64,000 nt of DNA, from positions 1-64,000 of the forward strand of contig CANFHU010000008.1 of NCBI GenBank assembly GCA_947446925.1. The letters are read 5' to 3'. The position numbers and the translations under genes are program-made. This DNA is from Flavobacteriia bacterium (lineage in GTDB: Bacteria > Bacteroidota > Bacteroidia > Flavobacteriales_D > Crocinitomicaceae). The number at the start of each line of letters is the position of its first letter. The stretch's first letter is position 1. The notes under the pieces are model-generated. The model made no database searches and was not told the DNA's origin. It worked only from the letters and a program-made list of their open reading frames with translations. This document shows, one piece after another, positions 33,728-44,302 of the stretch.

Positions 33728-36361
33728 TTATTCAACAAAACTTGCTAATTTATCTTCTAAAATGTAAATCTTATGTAATGCATCTGCTTCTTTCTTTTTT
33801 TCATTTGCTACAACAGCTTCTGGTGCACCTGAAACAAATTTTTCATTTGTAAGTTTATTTTGAACAATTTGAAGGAATCCTTTTGTGTATTCTAATTCTT
33901 CTTCAATTTTTTTACGTTCACTTTCTACATCTACAGAGTCACCAAATGGGATGAAAAATTCATTGGAATGAACTAAAAAGGAATAGGCATTTGCAATTTT
34001 TTCTTTAGAATATTCTAATTGACTTAAGTTACCCATTTTTACAATAACAGAATCAAAATCAGAGGATATTTCTTGATTTTGCTTCATGAACAAGTCCATT
34101 TTTACCTTAGTAGCAATGTTATTTTCTTTACGAATATTACGAATATTTGTAATTACTTCTTCTGCAACTTTAAATTGCGCTAATACTTGTGGATTATATT
34201 CGGTTACTTCGGGCCAATTAGCAATTACTAAATCTTCCCCTTCTTTTCGTTCACGAATTATATGCCAAATTTCTTCTGCAATAAAAGGAGTAAATGGTTG
34301 AATAATTTTTAATATTTTTTCAAAGAAACCAAGTGTTGCTTCTAATGTAATACGGTCAATTGGTTGTTGGTAGCCTGGTTTTATAATTTCTAAATACCAA
34401 GAACAGAAATCATCCCAAACTAATTTGTAGGTTGCCATTAAGGCTTCTGAAATTTTAAACTTCTTAAATAAGATGTCTATTTCAGCTAATTCTTGATTTA
34501 ATTTAGCATCAAACCATTCAATACCTTTAATTGATGCTTTAGGTTGTTCTAAATCCATCACTTCCCAAGAGGTTATCAATCGGAAGGCATTCCATATTTT
34601 ATTTGCAAAATTTCTACCTTGTTCGCATTGACTTGTGTCAAATGGTAAATCATTTCCTGCTGGAGAGGATATTAAAATACCAACACGAACTCCGTCTGCG
34701 CCAAATTTTTCAATTAAGTCTAAAGGATCTGGAGAATTACCCAAAGATTTGGACATTTTACGACCTAATTTGTCACGTACTATTCCTGTGTAATATACAT
34801 TTTTGAATGGTAAATCACCCATATACTCATATCCAGCAATAATCATACGAGCAACCCAGAAAAACATAATTTCAGGAGCTGTTACTAAATCATTGGTAGG
34901 GTAGTAGTATTTAATCTCTTCATTATTTGGTTGCGTAATTCCATTAAAAACGGAAATAGGCCACAACCAACTAGAGAACCAAGTATCTAATACATCTTCA
35001 TCTTGTTTCAACTCAGAATCAGTAATTGATCTGCCCGTTTTTTCGCTTGCTAGAATTATTGCTTCTGCTTCTGTTTTTGCAACCACATAGTCTTCTGGAT
35101 TAGATCCAAAATACCAAGCTGGTATACGATGTCCCCACCATAATTGACGAGAAATACACCAATCTTTTACATTTTCTAACCAATGACGGTAAGTGTTTTT
35201 AAATTTTTCAGGATGAAACGCAATGTTGCCATTCATTACATTGTCTAAAGCAGGTTGTGACAATTCTTTCATTGAAACAAACCATTGTAACGATAATTTT
35301 GGTTCAATTACAGCGTCTGTACGTTCTGAATATCCGATTTTGTTGATATGGTCTTCTACTTTTACCATATAACCTTTTTCGTCTAATTCTTTTGCAATTT
35401 CTTTGCGAACCTCAAAACGATCTTTACCTGCATAGTGTAAACCATTTTCATTCAATTTACCATGATCTGTAAAAATATCAATCGTTTCTAAATTATATTT
35501 TTTACCTAATTCGTAGTCATTAATATCATGTGCGGGTGTTACTTTTAAACAACCTGTACCAAAATCCATTTCTACATATTCATCCGCGATGATTGGAATA
35601 CGACGATTTGTTAAAGGAACAATTACCTCTTTTCCATGCAATAAATAATATCGAGCATCATTCGGATTCACACAAATAGCTGTATCACCTAAAATTGTTT
35701 CAGGTCTTGTTGTTGCAATCGTAACCCATTTATCTTCTGAGTCAGCAACCTTATAACGAATATGAAATAATTTAGAATTGACTTCTTTATAAATAACCTC
35801 CTCATCTGAGAGTGCAGTAGTAGCTTCTGGATCCCAGTTTACCATTCGAACACCTCTGTATATTTTACCTTTTTTATATAAATCAATAAAAGTATCAAAA
35901 ACGGATTCCGAGTATTCTTTGTCCATTGTAAATGCAGTACGTTCCCAATCGCAAGAAGCACCTAATTTCTTTAATTGCTCTAAGATGATTCCTCCGTGCT
36001 TGTCCTTCCACTCATATGCATGTACCATGAACTCGTCGCGTGTCAAGTCGGATTTTTTAATCCCTTCTTTACGTAATTTCTGAACAACCTTCGCCTCAGT
36101 AGCAATCGATGCGTGATCGGTTCCCGGAACCCAACATACATTTTTTCCTTCCATACGTGCTTTTCGAACTAACACATCTTGAATGGTATTGTTTAACATA
36201 TGTCCCATGTGTAATACTCCAGTAACATTTGGAGGTGGAATTACAACAGTGTATGCTTCTCTTTCATCTGGTGTGGAATGAAAATATCCTTTACTTAACC
36301 AATATGGATACCATTTATTTTCTGCTTTTGTAGGCTCGTATGTTTTTGGAATTTCAATCAT
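33728..36361 (-). CDS. valS: Valyl-tRNA synthetase
   Basis: This 877-aa class I synthetase charges tRNA-Val. It has the HIGH-type motif [12 protein letters not shown] (43-54) and KMSKS (about 535-539), the CP1 editing insert, the anticodon-binding domain, and a C-terminal coiled-coil arm (last 70 residues, [16 protein letters not shown]). All are normal for ValRS. It leads a six-gene minus-strand operon ending with the RecD-like helicase, transcribed from its own promoter. No T-box or leader hairpin is apparent in the short 5' region. Confidence 0.98.
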   Translation of the reverse strand: MIEIPKTYEPTKAENKWYPYWLSKGYFHSTPDEREAYTVVIPPPNVTGVLHMGHMLNNTIQDVLVRKARMEGKNVCWVPGTDHASIATEAKVVQKLRKEGIKKSDLTRDEFMVHAYEWKDKHGGIILEQLKKLGASCDWERTAFTMDKEYSESVFDTFIDLYKKGKIYRGVRMVNWDPEATTALSDEEVIYKEVNSKLFHIRYKVADSEDKWVTIATTRPETILGDTAICVNPNDARYYLLHGKEVIVPLTNRRIPIIADEYVEMDFGTGCLKVTPAHDINDYELGKKYNLETIDIFTDHGKLNENGLHYAGKDRFEVRKEIAKELDEKGYMVKVEDHINKIGYSERTDAVIEPKLSLQWFVSMKELSQPALDNVMNGNIAFHPEKFKNTYRHWLENVKDWCISRQLWWGHRIPAWYFGSNPEDYVVAKTEAEAIILASEKTGRSITDSELKQDEDVLDTWFSSWLWPISVFNGITQPNNEEIKYYYPTNDLVTAPEIMFFWVARMIIAGYEYMGDLPFKNVYYTGIVRDKLGRKMSKSLGNSPDPLDLIEKFGADGVRVGILISSPAGNDLPFDTSQCEQGRNFANKIWNAFRLITSWEVMDLEQPKASIKGIEWFDAKLNQELAEIDILFKKFKISEALMATYKLVWDDFCSWYLEIIKPGYQQPIDRITLEATLGFFEKILKIIQPFTPFIAEEIWHIIRERKEGEDLVIANWPEVTEYNPQVLAQFKVAEEVITNIRNIRKENNIATKVKMDLFMKQNQEISSDFDSVIVKMGNLSQLEYSKEKIANAYSFLVHSNEFFIPFGDSVDVESERKKIEEELEYTKGFLQIVQNKLTNEKFVSGAPEAVVANEKKKEADALHKIYILEDKLASFVE

Positions 36362-36378
36362 TTTTGTTAGGTTTTACA

Positions 36379-36386
36379 CAAAGATA
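36379..36386 (-). promoter_or_regulatory. -7 promoter element for the valS operon
   Basis: TATCTTTG on the minus strand lies 17 bases before the valS ATG. No TTG is seen at the usual -33 position. Confidence 0.7.
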
Positions 36387-36500
36387 AAACAATTAATTAA
36401 TTTGAAAATTTGAAATTTTGAAGAATTAAAAAAAGCAATGTTTTTCTTTGCAAATACAAATATTAAATGGGTTAAATCCTATTTAATTAAACAACTTTTA

Positions 36501-36508
36501 TACTTTTG
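36501..36508 (+). promoter_or_regulatory. -7 promoter element for pgk
   Basis: TACTTTTG lies 22 bases before the pgk ATG, divergent from the valS promoter. Confidence 0.7.
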
Positions 36509-36530
36509 CATTTTCAAAAAATAAATTAAA

Positions 36531-37724
36531 ATGGCTGATATTCATTCTTACAATTTCGACGGAAAACGTGCGTTAATCCGTGTTGATTTTAATGTTCCTT
36601 TAGATAAAGAAACACTAGAAATTACAGATGACACACGTATACGTGCTGCGTTACCAACAATTCAACATATTTTAAAATCTGGTGGTAGCGTTGTGTTGAT
36701 GTCCCATTTAGGAAGACCGAAAGAAGGATTTGAAGATAAATATTCTTTGAAACATATTGTAGCACACACAAGCAAATTATTAGGTGTTGATGTGAAATTT
36801 GCACCAGATTGTATTGGTGAAAATGCAATGGCATTAAGTTCAAACCTTAAAGCCGGTGAGGTATTGTTATTGGAAAATTTACGTTTTTATAAACAAGAAA
36901 CAACAGGAACGGAAAGTTTTGCGCAAGAATTAGCGAAACACGGGGATGTATATGTAAATGATGCTTTTGGAACTGCACATAGAGCTCATGCTAGTACAGC
37001 TATAATTGCAAAATTCTTCCCAAATGCAAAAATGTTTGGATATTTATTAGAGGCTGAAATTAAAAGTGTAGACCGTGTGTTAAATAGTAATGATAAACCA
37101 TTAACTGCTATTGTCGGTGGTGCTAAAGTTTCTTCGAAAATTACTATTATCGAGCGTTTATTAGATAAAGTAGACAACCTAATCGTTGGAGGTGGAATGG
37201 CATTTACGTTTGTAAAAGCAAAAGGAGGTGAAGTAGGGGGGTCATTAGTAGAAGATGATTACCTAGATGTTGCACGAAAAATAATTAAAGAAGCAAAAGA
37301 AAAAGGAGTAAACATATATATTCCAACGGATGCAGTAATCGCGGATGCTTTTTCCAATGATGCTAATCGTAAATTTGTACCGTCCAATGAAATCCCTTCT
37401 GGATGGATGGGATTAGATACCGGTGCTCAAACATCTAAAGATTGTGCTGAAATCATTAAAAATTCTAAATTGATTCTATGGAATGGACCAATGGGTGTTT
37501 TTGAAATGGAAAATTTCCAACAAGGAACAAAAGATGTTGCAAATGCAATTGTAGAAGCGACTGCCAACGGAGCATTTTCATTGATAGGTGGTGGAGATTC
37601 AGTTGCAGCGATTAATAAATTTAACTTAGCGGATAAAGTGAGTTATGTTTCTACGGGTGGAGGAGCTATGTTGGAGTACTTAGAAGGGATCGAATTACCA
37701 GGAATCAAAGCAATTAATTCGTAA
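36531..37724 (+). CDS. pgk: Phosphoglycerate kinase
   Basis: This 397-aa glycolytic enzyme transfers phosphate from 1,3-bisphosphoglycerate to ADP. Signature RVDFNVPLD at the N-terminus, SHLGRPK, and the nucleotide-site [12 protein letters not shown] and [13 protein letters not shown] near the C-terminus are intact. Length matches the family. It stands alone, with its own promoter and a terminator about 75 bases after the stop. Confidence 0.98.
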   Translation: MADIHSYNFDGKRALIRVDFNVPLDKETLEITDDTRIRAALPTIQHILKSGGSVVLMSHLGRPKEGFEDKYSLKHIVAHTSKLLGVDVKFAPDCIGENAMALSSNLKAGEVLLLENLRFYKQETTGTESFAQELAKHGDVYVNDAFGTAHRAHASTAIIAKFFPNAKMFGYLLEAEIKSVDRVLNSNDKPLTAIVGGAKVSSKITIIERLLDKVDNLIVGGGMAFTFVKAKGGEVGGSLVEDDYLDVARKIIKEAKEKGVNIYIPTDAVIADAFSNDANRKFVPSNEIPSGWMGLDTGAQTSKDCAEIIKNSKLILWNGPMGVFEMENFQQGTKDVANAIVEATANGAFSLIGGGDSVAAINKFNLADKVSYVSTGGGAMLEYLEGIELPGIKAINS

Positions 37725-37801
37725 CAAATTTGTTTTTTTCTTCGCTCGACAGTGAAAATTTTTAAATTTCTTACGAACCAGAAATTCATATAATAGAGAT
37801 T

Positions 37802-37829
37802 AAAGCCACAAGATATTGTGGCTTTTTTT
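37802..37829 (+). terminator. Intrinsic terminator after pgk
   Basis: AAAGCCACA and TGTGGCTTT form a 9-bp stem with a 6-base loop, followed by T. Confidence 0.9.
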
Positions 37830-37996
37830 ATTTGAAAATAAACAAGATTTATAGAATTCAAGATTAGGTTTCCTATATTTTAGGATTATTTTTCTTCGTT
37901 TTTTATTTAGATTTTCGAAGTTTAAATCGTCGATAGTAGTTAATTTGTCCCTTGTATTATTACATTTTTTATAACAATTTTAGGCGAATTCTTTAC

Positions 37997-38240
37997 TTAA
38001 ATTTCTATTTTGTAATTACCTGCTGACAAAAAAAATATATATTTTATCTGAATTGTAAAAAGTTGTATCGAATCTTATATTTTTATTTTTCTGATTAAAT
38101 GAAGTAACCTTAATTGTATCAATTATAATACGTTCATTTTTAGAATTAATTATTTTTAAATAAAATGCACCATCATCTTTTTTTTGACAAATGGAATAAT
38201 TTGAAATTATAATTAATAATATAAGTAATACTCATTTCAT
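37997..38240 (-). pseudogene. Decayed small secreted-protein gene
   Basis: A minus-strand frame from ATG at 38240 reads M-K-stop, then VLLILLIIISNYSICQKKDD, a clear signal peptide, and runs on to about 80 codons. The TGA at codon 3 would be a Trp codon if intact. Near the end, a run of eight T (about 38025-38034) appears to have gained one base: removing one gives a normal ending with SAGNYKIEI and stop at 37997, while as read it stops early after FFVSR. The protein family is unknown. The rest of the 37725-38324 gap holds only the flanking terminators. Confidence 0.6.
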
Positions 38241-38273
38241 GAAATAATTTAAATATATGATTATTTGTATAAT

Positions 38274-38306
38274 CAAAAAGCCCCACTAATAAATCAGTAG
38301 GGCTTC
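38274..38306 (-). terminator. Intrinsic terminator after rpsA
   Basis: On the minus strand, AAGCCCTACTGA and TTAGTGGGGCTT form a 12-bp stem (two G-U pairs) with a TTTA loop, followed by TTTTT. It ends the rpsA transcript 20 bases after the stop. Confidence 0.9.
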
Positions 38307-38324
38307 TATAATTTGTTAGGTAAA

Positions 38325-40130
38325 TTATTTACCTTCCATTTTGTCTTTCAATGCAGATAATGCATCTAAATCACCTAACGTAGATTTTTCAGAGTTAGAG
38401 TTGATTGCTTTTACTGCTTGAGCAGTTGAACTACCAGCACCAGCTTTCTTACCTCCTTTAGCTTCTGTAGATTTAGAAGCTGTAGTTGGACGATCTTCTC
38501 CTTCTTCGAATAAACGTGTGTGAGATACAACGATTTTTTTAGATTCTTTATTGAATTCAATCACTTTGAAATCTAAAGTTTCGTCAATTTTAGCATTTGA
38601 TCCATCTTCTTTTTTCAAGTGTTTAGCAGGACAAATTCCTTCAACACCATAAGGAAGAGCAACAATACCAGATTTATCTTTCGTTTCAACGATAGTACCT
38701 TGGTGAATTGTTCCTTCTCCGAAGATTGTTTCAAATACATCCCATGGATTCTCTTCCAATTGTTTGTGGCCTAAAGAAATACGACGGTTTTCACGATCGA
38801 TTTCTAACACAACAACTTTCATTTCGTCACCTACTTTGCAGAATTCAGATGGATGTTTGATTTTTTTCTGCCAAGATAGGTCAGAAATGTGAATCAATCC
38901 GTCAACACCTTCTTCTAATTCAACGAATACTCCAAAGTTTGTAAAATTACGAACTTTAGCATCGTGTTTAGTTGCAACTGCATATTTAGCTTCGATTGCT
39001 GTCCATGGATCTGGCATCAATTGTTTGATACCTAAAGACATTTTTCTTTCTTCTCTGTCTAAAGTCAATACAACAGCCTCTACTGTATCTCCAACAGACA
39101 TAAAGTCTTGTGCAGAACGTAAATGTTGTGACCAACTCATTTCAGAAACGTGAATTAAACCTTCAACACCAGCAGCGATTTCAACGAAAGCACCGTAATC
39201 AGCCATAACAACTACTTTTCCAGATACTTTGTCTCCAACTTGGATATTAGCATCTAAAGCATCCCATGGGTGAGCACTTAATTGTTTCAATCCTAAAGCA
39301 ATACGTTTTTTGTCATCATCAAAATCAAGAATTACAACATTCAATTTTTGATCTAACTCAACGATTTCTTCTGGGTGATTTACACGACCCCAAGAAAGGT
39401 CAGTAATGTGGATTAATCCATCAACACCTCCTAAGTCAATGAATACACCGTAAGAAGTAATATTCTTAACAGTACCTTCAAGAACTTGACCTTTTTCAAG
39501 TCCAGAGATGATTTGTTTTTTCTGTTCTTCTAATTCAGCCTCAATAAGAGCTTTATGAGAAACAACAACATTACGGAATTCTTGGTTGATTTTAACCACT
39601 TTGAACTCCATATTTTTACCAACATAGATATCGTAATCACGGATTGGTTTAACATCGATTTGAGAACCTGGTAAGAAAGCTTCAATACCAAATACGTCAA
39701 CGATAAGACCACCTTTCGTACGACACTTTACAAAACCAGTAATGATTTCACCTGTACGTAATACGTCATTCACACGAATCCATGCTTTGTGCATACGTGC
39801 TGTACGGTGAGAGATCACTAGTTGACCTGATTTGTCTTCTTGACATTCAACATAAACATCTACTTTGTCACCCACTTTTAAATCTGGATTGTAACGGAAT
39901 TCGCTCACTGGAACAACTCCTTCAGATTTATAACCTACGTTGATAACCGCTTCACGCTTTGTTAAAACAACAACAGTTCCTTCAATTACTTCTTTTTCAT
40001 TGATTGAACTTAATGTTTTTTCATACGTGTCAGCTAATTCTGAACGTTGGATTTGTGTGTAACCGTCTAATGCTAATGCATCCCAGTCAAAATCAGCAGT
40101 TCCCTGCCCTGTAATTTTTGTTTCTGCCAT
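38325..40130 (-). CDS. rpsA: 30S ribosomal protein S1
   Basis: This 601-aa protein contains six S1 repeats in tandem. Repeats 3-5 are the clearest (each with GxxxxxGxFVELxxGVDGLIHISDLSW-like pieces), and the first two are more divergent. A low-complexity Ala/Lys/Ser-rich tail of about 55 residues follows, ending SALKDKMEGK. S1 holds mRNA on the 30S subunit; in a phylum without Shine-Dalgarno use it may matter more than usual. It is monocistronic, with its own promoter, a leader of about 90 bases, and a terminator. Confidence 0.97.
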   Translation of the reverse strand: MAETKITGQGTADFDWDALALDGYTQIQRSELADTYEKTLSSINEKEVIEGTVVVLTKREAVINVGYKSEGVVPVSEFRYNPDLKVGDKVDVYVECQEDKSGQLVISHRTARMHKAWIRVNDVLRTGEIITGFVKCRTKGGLIVDVFGIEAFLPGSQIDVKPIRDYDIYVGKNMEFKVVKINQEFRNVVVSHKALIEAELEEQKKQIISGLEKGQVLEGTVKNITSYGVFIDLGGVDGLIHITDLSWGRVNHPEEIVELDQKLNVVILDFDDDKKRIALGLKQLSAHPWDALDANIQVGDKVSGKVVVMADYGAFVEIAAGVEGLIHVSEMSWSQHLRSAQDFMSVGDTVEAVVLTLDREERKMSLGIKQLMPDPWTAIEAKYAVATKHDAKVRNFTNFGVFVELEEGVDGLIHISDLSWQKKIKHPSEFCKVGDEMKVVVLEIDRENRRISLGHKQLEENPWDVFETIFGEGTIHQGTIVETKDKSGIVALPYGVEGICPAKHLKKEDGSNAKIDETLDFKVIEFNKESKKIVVSHTRLFEEGEDRPTTASKSTEAKGGKKAGAGSSTAQAVKAINSNSEKSTLGDLDALSALKDKMEGK

Positions 40131-40223
40131 TTGGCTTAAAATTGTATTTCGATCAAACCCTAAAATAACCGAAAGAGTTAATAGTAGCTGTCTGATTTTA
40201 AGGTTAACAGCACTTTATTTCCG

Positions 40224-40231
40224 CGAATATA
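40224..40231 (-). promoter_or_regulatory. -7 promoter element for rpsA
   Basis: TATATTCG on the minus strand differs from TAnnTTTG by one base. It would give a 5' leader of about 85-90 bases that contains complementary CCTTAAAAT and ATTTTAGG segments. Confidence 0.5.
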
Positions 40232-40321
40232 CGTCTTTAATCTGAAAACAGGAAGAAAACTCAAGGGAAAATCAATAAAATTGGTAATTTTACCACCTAT
40301 TAACTAAGTGAAAATTTACAG

Positions 40322-42019
40322 GTGAAGTCAAGTGCAAAAACACAAGTTCAATTTTTAGTACAACAAGCAGTTGTTTTAGGATTAAAGTATGTTGTTTGTT
40401 CTCCAGGCTCTCGAAATGCACCTTTGGTTATTGCGTTTAATCAACATCCAGAAATAGAATGTATTGTTATTCCTGATGAGCGTTCAGCAGCTTTTTATGC
40501 AATTGGAATGGCACAGCAAACCAATGATTTAGTTGCGGTCTGTTGTACTTCTGGTTCAGCTGCGCTAAATTATTACCCTGCAATTGCGGAAGCTTATTAT
40601 CAACAAATACCTTTAATAGTATTCACAGCAGATCGTCCAGTAGCTTGGGTGGATCAAGGGGATGGTCAAACGATTGTTCAAGACGCTGTATTTAAAAATC
40701 ATATCCGATTTTCAACTTCTGTTCCTGAAAACAACTGGGAGAAAGAGCATGTTTGGTATGTAAAACGCCAAATTTCAGAAGCTTTTTATCGTGCAAAAGG
40801 GATTTTGAAAGGACCTGTTCATATCAACTTACCTTTTTCAGAACCCTTATATCATCAGGTTGAAATCGACAATCAAATTGATACTACACCAATTCTTGTT
40901 TTTGAATCTAATCAGGATATAACCATTAATCAAATTACTTCATTAAAAAAATCGTGGAGTAAGTTTTCTAAAAAAATGATCCTTTGTGGGCAAATGCAGC
41001 CAAATGAAGGTTTAGAAAATGTATTGAAATTTTTAGCGGAAGACACTTCAGTTCTTGTTCTTGTCGAAAATACTTCTAATTTAATTGATCGTAATTTTAT
41101 TCATTGTATTGATCGATCGCTTGAGGGCATTAAAGAATCGGAATTAGCAGATTTTGCTCCTGATTTATTAATTGTTTTAGGCGGAGCATTAGTTTCAAAA
41201 AAAATTAAGTCTTATTTGCGAAAATATACACCACAGGAAATTTGGAAAATTGGAGCAGATTTTCCGTTTATGGATACGTATCAAAATTTAACCTTTTCAA
41301 TAAATGTAAATCCAACTTCATTTTTGAAGGAATTTCTAAAAATGGAAAATAATTCTGTTTCTAATTATCGAAACAAATGGAAACAAGTGGATTACATAAA
41401 TAAAGATAAAGCAAATGATTTTATTCAACAGCAAGAAACTTTTTCAGATTTGGTTGCAAATCATATTATATTAGATTATCTTCCAGAAAATTCATTGTTA
41501 CATCTTGCAAATAGTTCGGTTGTACGCTATGCTCAATTGTTTGATCCAGTAAAAACTATTTCTACTTTTTGTAACCGAGGTACGAGTGGAATAGACGGAA
41601 GCACAAGTACGGCTGCAGGTGCTGCTTTTATTCAAAAAGATATATGTAATATATTGATTACTGGAGATATCTCATTTTTTTATGATAGTAATGCATTTTT
41701 TAACCGATTGCAGTTAGGGAATCTTAGAATATTCTTAATTAATAATGATGGAGGTGGGATTTTTAAAATTATTCCTGGTCCAGATACTACCGAAGAATTA
41801 AATGATTTCTTTGTCTTTAATCATGGTTATTCTTCAGAATATATTTGTAAAGCTTTTGAAATTACATATTACAAAGCAAATTCTATACAGGATTTAGAAA
41901 ATCAAATGGAAGATTTTTATGCTTTTTCTTCTAATAATAAACCCAAATTAATGGAGGTTTTTACGGATTCTGAATTAAATGATACCGTTTTAAAGCACTA
42001 TTTTGCTGCTTTATCTTAA
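40322..42019 (+). CDS. menD: 2-succinyl-5-enolpyruvyl-6-hydroxy-3-cyclohexene-1-carboxylate synthase (MenD)
   Basis: This 565-aa thiamine-diphosphate enzyme joins isochorismate and 2-oxoglutarate in menaquinone synthesis. N-terminal signatures are YVVCSPGSRNAPL and ERSAAFYAIGMA (the catalytic Glu region), and CTSGSAALNYYPAI; the cofactor-binding domain has GDISFFYDSNAF and NNDGGGIF near the C-terminus. It starts with GTG at 40322, and no upstream ATG is in frame. The terC gene follows 22 bases later. No other men gene is in the window. Confidence 0.97.
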   Translation: MKSSAKTQVQFLVQQAVVLGLKYVVCSPGSRNAPLVIAFNQHPEIECIVIPDERSAAFYAIGMAQQTNDLVAVCCTSGSAALNYYPAIAEAYYQQIPLIVFTADRPVAWVDQGDGQTIVQDAVFKNHIRFSTSVPENNWEKEHVWYVKRQISEAFYRAKGILKGPVHINLPFSEPLYHQVEIDNQIDTTPILVFESNQDITINQITSLKKSWSKFSKKMILCGQMQPNEGLENVLKFLAEDTSVLVLVENTSNLIDRNFIHCIDRSLEGIKESELADFAPDLLIVLGGALVSKKIKSYLRKYTPQEIWKIGADFPFMDTYQNLTFSINVNPTSFLKEFLKMENNSVSNYRNKWKQVDYINKDKANDFIQQQETFSDLVANHIILDYLPENSLLHLANSSVVRYAQLFDPVKTISTFCNRGTSGIDGSTSTAAGAAFIQKDICNILITGDISFFYDSNAFFNRLQLGNLRIFLINNDGGGIFKIIPGPDTTEELNDFFVFNHGYSSEYICKAFEITYYKANSIQDLENQMEDFYAFSSNNKPKLMEVFTDSELNDTVLKHYFAALS

Positions 42020-42041
42020 TTTTGACTTAAATATTTAAATT

Positions 42042-42794
42042 ATGAGCGATTATTTTTCCATTTTATTTACTGGAACAGGACTATTTTATTTAGTAGTATT
42101 ATCTCTTTTGGAGATTGTATTAGGAATTGATAATATTATTTTTATTTCGATTGTTACCGATAAATTACCTGCACAAAAAAAACGTAAAGCTCGAAATACT
42201 GGATTGATACTTGCTTTAATTGTACGATTATTTTTATTGTCCATCGTAAGCTGGATTATGGGTATGACGGAACCGTTATTTACCGTTTTCGGTACAAATT
42301 TTACTGGTCAAAGTTTAGTTTTATTAATTGGTGGATTGTTTTTGATTTATAAAAGTACTACTGAAATGCACAGTAGTATTAAAGGGAATCATGATGGAGA
42401 GGTAAAAGTTAAAAATTCCTTACCAGCGGTTATTTTTCAAATCGTGATGATAGATATTGTTTTTAGTTTCGATTCAGTAATTACTGCAATTGGTATGACT
42501 AACGAAATAAGTCGAGAAGGATCTGGTAACCCAATGGTTATTATTTTTGGGGCGGTAATTATTTCAATGTTAATCATGTTAGTTTTTGCAAAATCAATAT
42601 CAGATTTTATTAATAAACGTCCGACTGTAAAAATGATTGCATTAGCATTTTTGGTTACGATAGGTATGGTGCTTATAGCAGAAGCATTTGGACAACATGT
42701 ACCAAAAGGGTACATTTATTTTGCCATGGTTTATGCATTAGTTGTGGAGTTTATTAATATTCGTATGCGTAAAAACAAAGGTATTAAAGAGTAA
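42042..42794 (+). CDS. TerC-family integral membrane protein
   Basis: This 250-aa protein has about seven membrane segments and the TerC signature LEIVLGIDNIIFISI near the N-terminus, with a second acidic helix FSFDSVITAIGM. TerC/Alx proteins are now linked to manganese export and metal supply to secreted proteins, beyond the older tellurite-resistance name. It follows menD by 22 bases and is probably in the same transcript. Confidence 0.93.
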   Translation: MSDYFSILFTGTGLFYLVVLSLLEIVLGIDNIIFISIVTDKLPAQKKRKARNTGLILALIVRLFLLSIVSWIMGMTEPLFTVFGTNFTGQSLVLLIGGLFLIYKSTTEMHSSIKGNHDGEVKVKNSLPAVIFQIVMIDIVFSFDSVITAIGMTNEISREGSGNPMVIIFGAVIISMLIMLVFAKSISDFINKRPTVKMIALAFLVTIGMVLIAEAFGQHVPKGYIYFAMVYALVVEFINIRMRKNKGIKE

Positions 42795-42803
42795 TAAGAA
42801 ACT

Positions 42804-42821
42804 TCCCGAAACTTTTCGGGA
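42804..42821 (+). other. Short perfect hairpin between terC and peptidase genes
   Basis: TCCCGAAA and TTTCGGGA form an 8-bp inverted repeat with a 2-base spacer in the 38-base gap. There is no T-run, so it is not a standard terminator; it could be an mRNA-processing or stabilising element. Confidence 0.55.
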
Positions 42822-42832
42822 GAAGAGTGAAG

Positions 42833-44302
42833 ATGAAGGTTTTTAATGTTTTAGTGTTAGCAGTAATTTTATTGTGTTCTTTTTCCGATGAGGATAAGGA
42901 AGTTCGGTTACAACGCAAAGATTGTGAATTGCTTAGAGATATGTTACTCCGAAAAGAAGGTAGATTAGATATTCATGTCCCTCAAGATTCTGTTTCTGCT
43001 GCGTTTGACAATTTATACGCAAGTTTGGATGTTGAATTGCCTTTTATTGAATTATACCGTCAGTTTGGTAAAGCGGTAGCAACAATTCAATGTGGACATA
43101 CACGATTATGGCCTTCTGGTCGTGTTTTTGGAGAGTGGAATAGTGAACGTATGTCGTTGCCTTGTGACTATTTACTAGTAGGTAAAAAATTGTTTGTCTC
43201 TGATTTAGTGAAAGAAGATAAAAAGAAAGTAAATTTTGGAAAACGTAAAAGTCAACAAAAGAATCTACCTAAAAATTCCGAAATATTATCTATAGATGGT
43301 CAAACGGTACCAGAAATGATGCATCGAATCGGGGAGTTCATTTCTTCGGATGAAAATGGTGTAGACTTCAAATATGCGAATGCAACGAATTTATTTGAAT
43401 TTTTTAGAAATGTTGCTTATCGTGATCGAAAAGATTCTATTCAAGTCGTTTATTCTGCTAAAAGAGATACTACAAGTGTATATTTACATACAGGATATCC
43501 ACCGATTAATTCGATCAAAAAACGTCTTGATAAATTAGAAATTCAATCTAAAAAAGATTTAAAAAACATTGGAAAATATTCAGTTATAAAAAGTAAATAT
43601 GCCTATTTTAGATTTGTTTCTTTTTATTCATGTCATGGTACTAAATATGAAAAGTTTTTAGAAAAATCATTTAAAGATATTTCTAAAAAAGAAATTAAGA
43701 AATTGATAGTGGATGTACGTGGAAATCCCGGAGGTCAATTACAAGCTTCATTTATGAAGTATATTGTAGGGACAGACAAATTATTAGGTAAATACGAATA
43801 TAATAAAAGGTTTAAACGTTTTACAAACAGGTATTTAAAGAAAAATAATCCATTTTATCGTAATTATAAAAAATCGAGTAGAAATATACGAAGGTATAAA
43901 AGGAAACATCCTGCTTACGATTATGAATTATATACTGGTTACGTAGATAGTGATTTAATATTTGAAGGTGATATTATAGTTATCACAGATGAGGGTTCTT
44001 TTTCTGCATCATCTTTATTAGCATGTCACCTTAAATCGATGGCTAAGGCTAAAATAGTTGGCCAACCTGCTGGTGGTAGTTTCTACTGTGGTAATACCGG
44101 AGGTTTGGAGATGGTTTTACCCTACACAAAGTTCAGTGTAATGATTAACCCTTTTACCTTTTGGTCGCATTTACCAGTTGAATCAAATACGCAATCGATA
44201 AAGCAACCCGATTTATTATTGGATCCAATTAATCCAAAGATGGGTAAGAAAGATGATTGGTATGTTACTAAAGCGATTCAAGGATTCTTTTTAGATAAGT
44301 AG
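42833..44302 (+). CDS. S41-family (tail-specific) peptidase, secreted
   Basis: This 489-aa protein has a signal peptide (hydrophobic 4-17), and a C-terminal S41 domain with the nucleophile S391 in EGSFSASSL and the following IVGQPAGGSFYCGN. A middle stretch (about 300-350) is very basic (repeated Lys/Arg and Tyr). PDZ is not obvious, unlike classical CtpA. Relatives cut envelope proteins near their C-termini. The frame begins at GTG 42827, but ATG 42833 gives the better signal peptide. It shares strand and close spacing with terC. Confidence 0.88.
   Translation: MKVFNVLVLAVILLCSFSDEDKEVRLQRKDCELLRDMLLRKEGRLDIHVPQDSVSAAFDNLYASLDVELPFIELYRQFGKAVATIQCGHTRLWPSGRVFGEWNSERMSLPCDYLLVGKKLFVSDLVKEDKKKVNFGKRKSQQKNLPKNSEILSIDGQTVPEMMHRIGEFISSDENGVDFKYANATNLFEFFRNVAYRDRKDSIQVVYSAKRDTTSVYLHTGYPPINSIKKRLDKLEIQSKKDLKNIGKYSVIKSKYAYFRFVSFYSCHGTKYEKFLEKSFKDISKKEIKKLIVDVRGNPGGQLQASFMKYIVGTDKLLGKYEYNKRFKRFTNRYLKKNNPFYRNYKKSSRNIRRYKRKHPAYDYELYTGYVDSDLIFEGDIIVITDEGSFSASSLLACHLKSMAKAKIVGQPAGGSFYCGNTGGLEMVLPYTKFSVMINPFTFWSHLPVESNTQSIKQPDLLLDPINPKMGKKDDWYVTKAIQGFFLDK

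Noticed and set aside
37850..37980. A second small minus-strand gene after pgk
   Set aside because: An open stretch of about 57 codons exists, but it has no start codon and overlaps the pgk terminator.
42804..42821. Intrinsic terminator after terC
   Set aside because: There is no T-run after the stem and the next gene begins 11 bases later.
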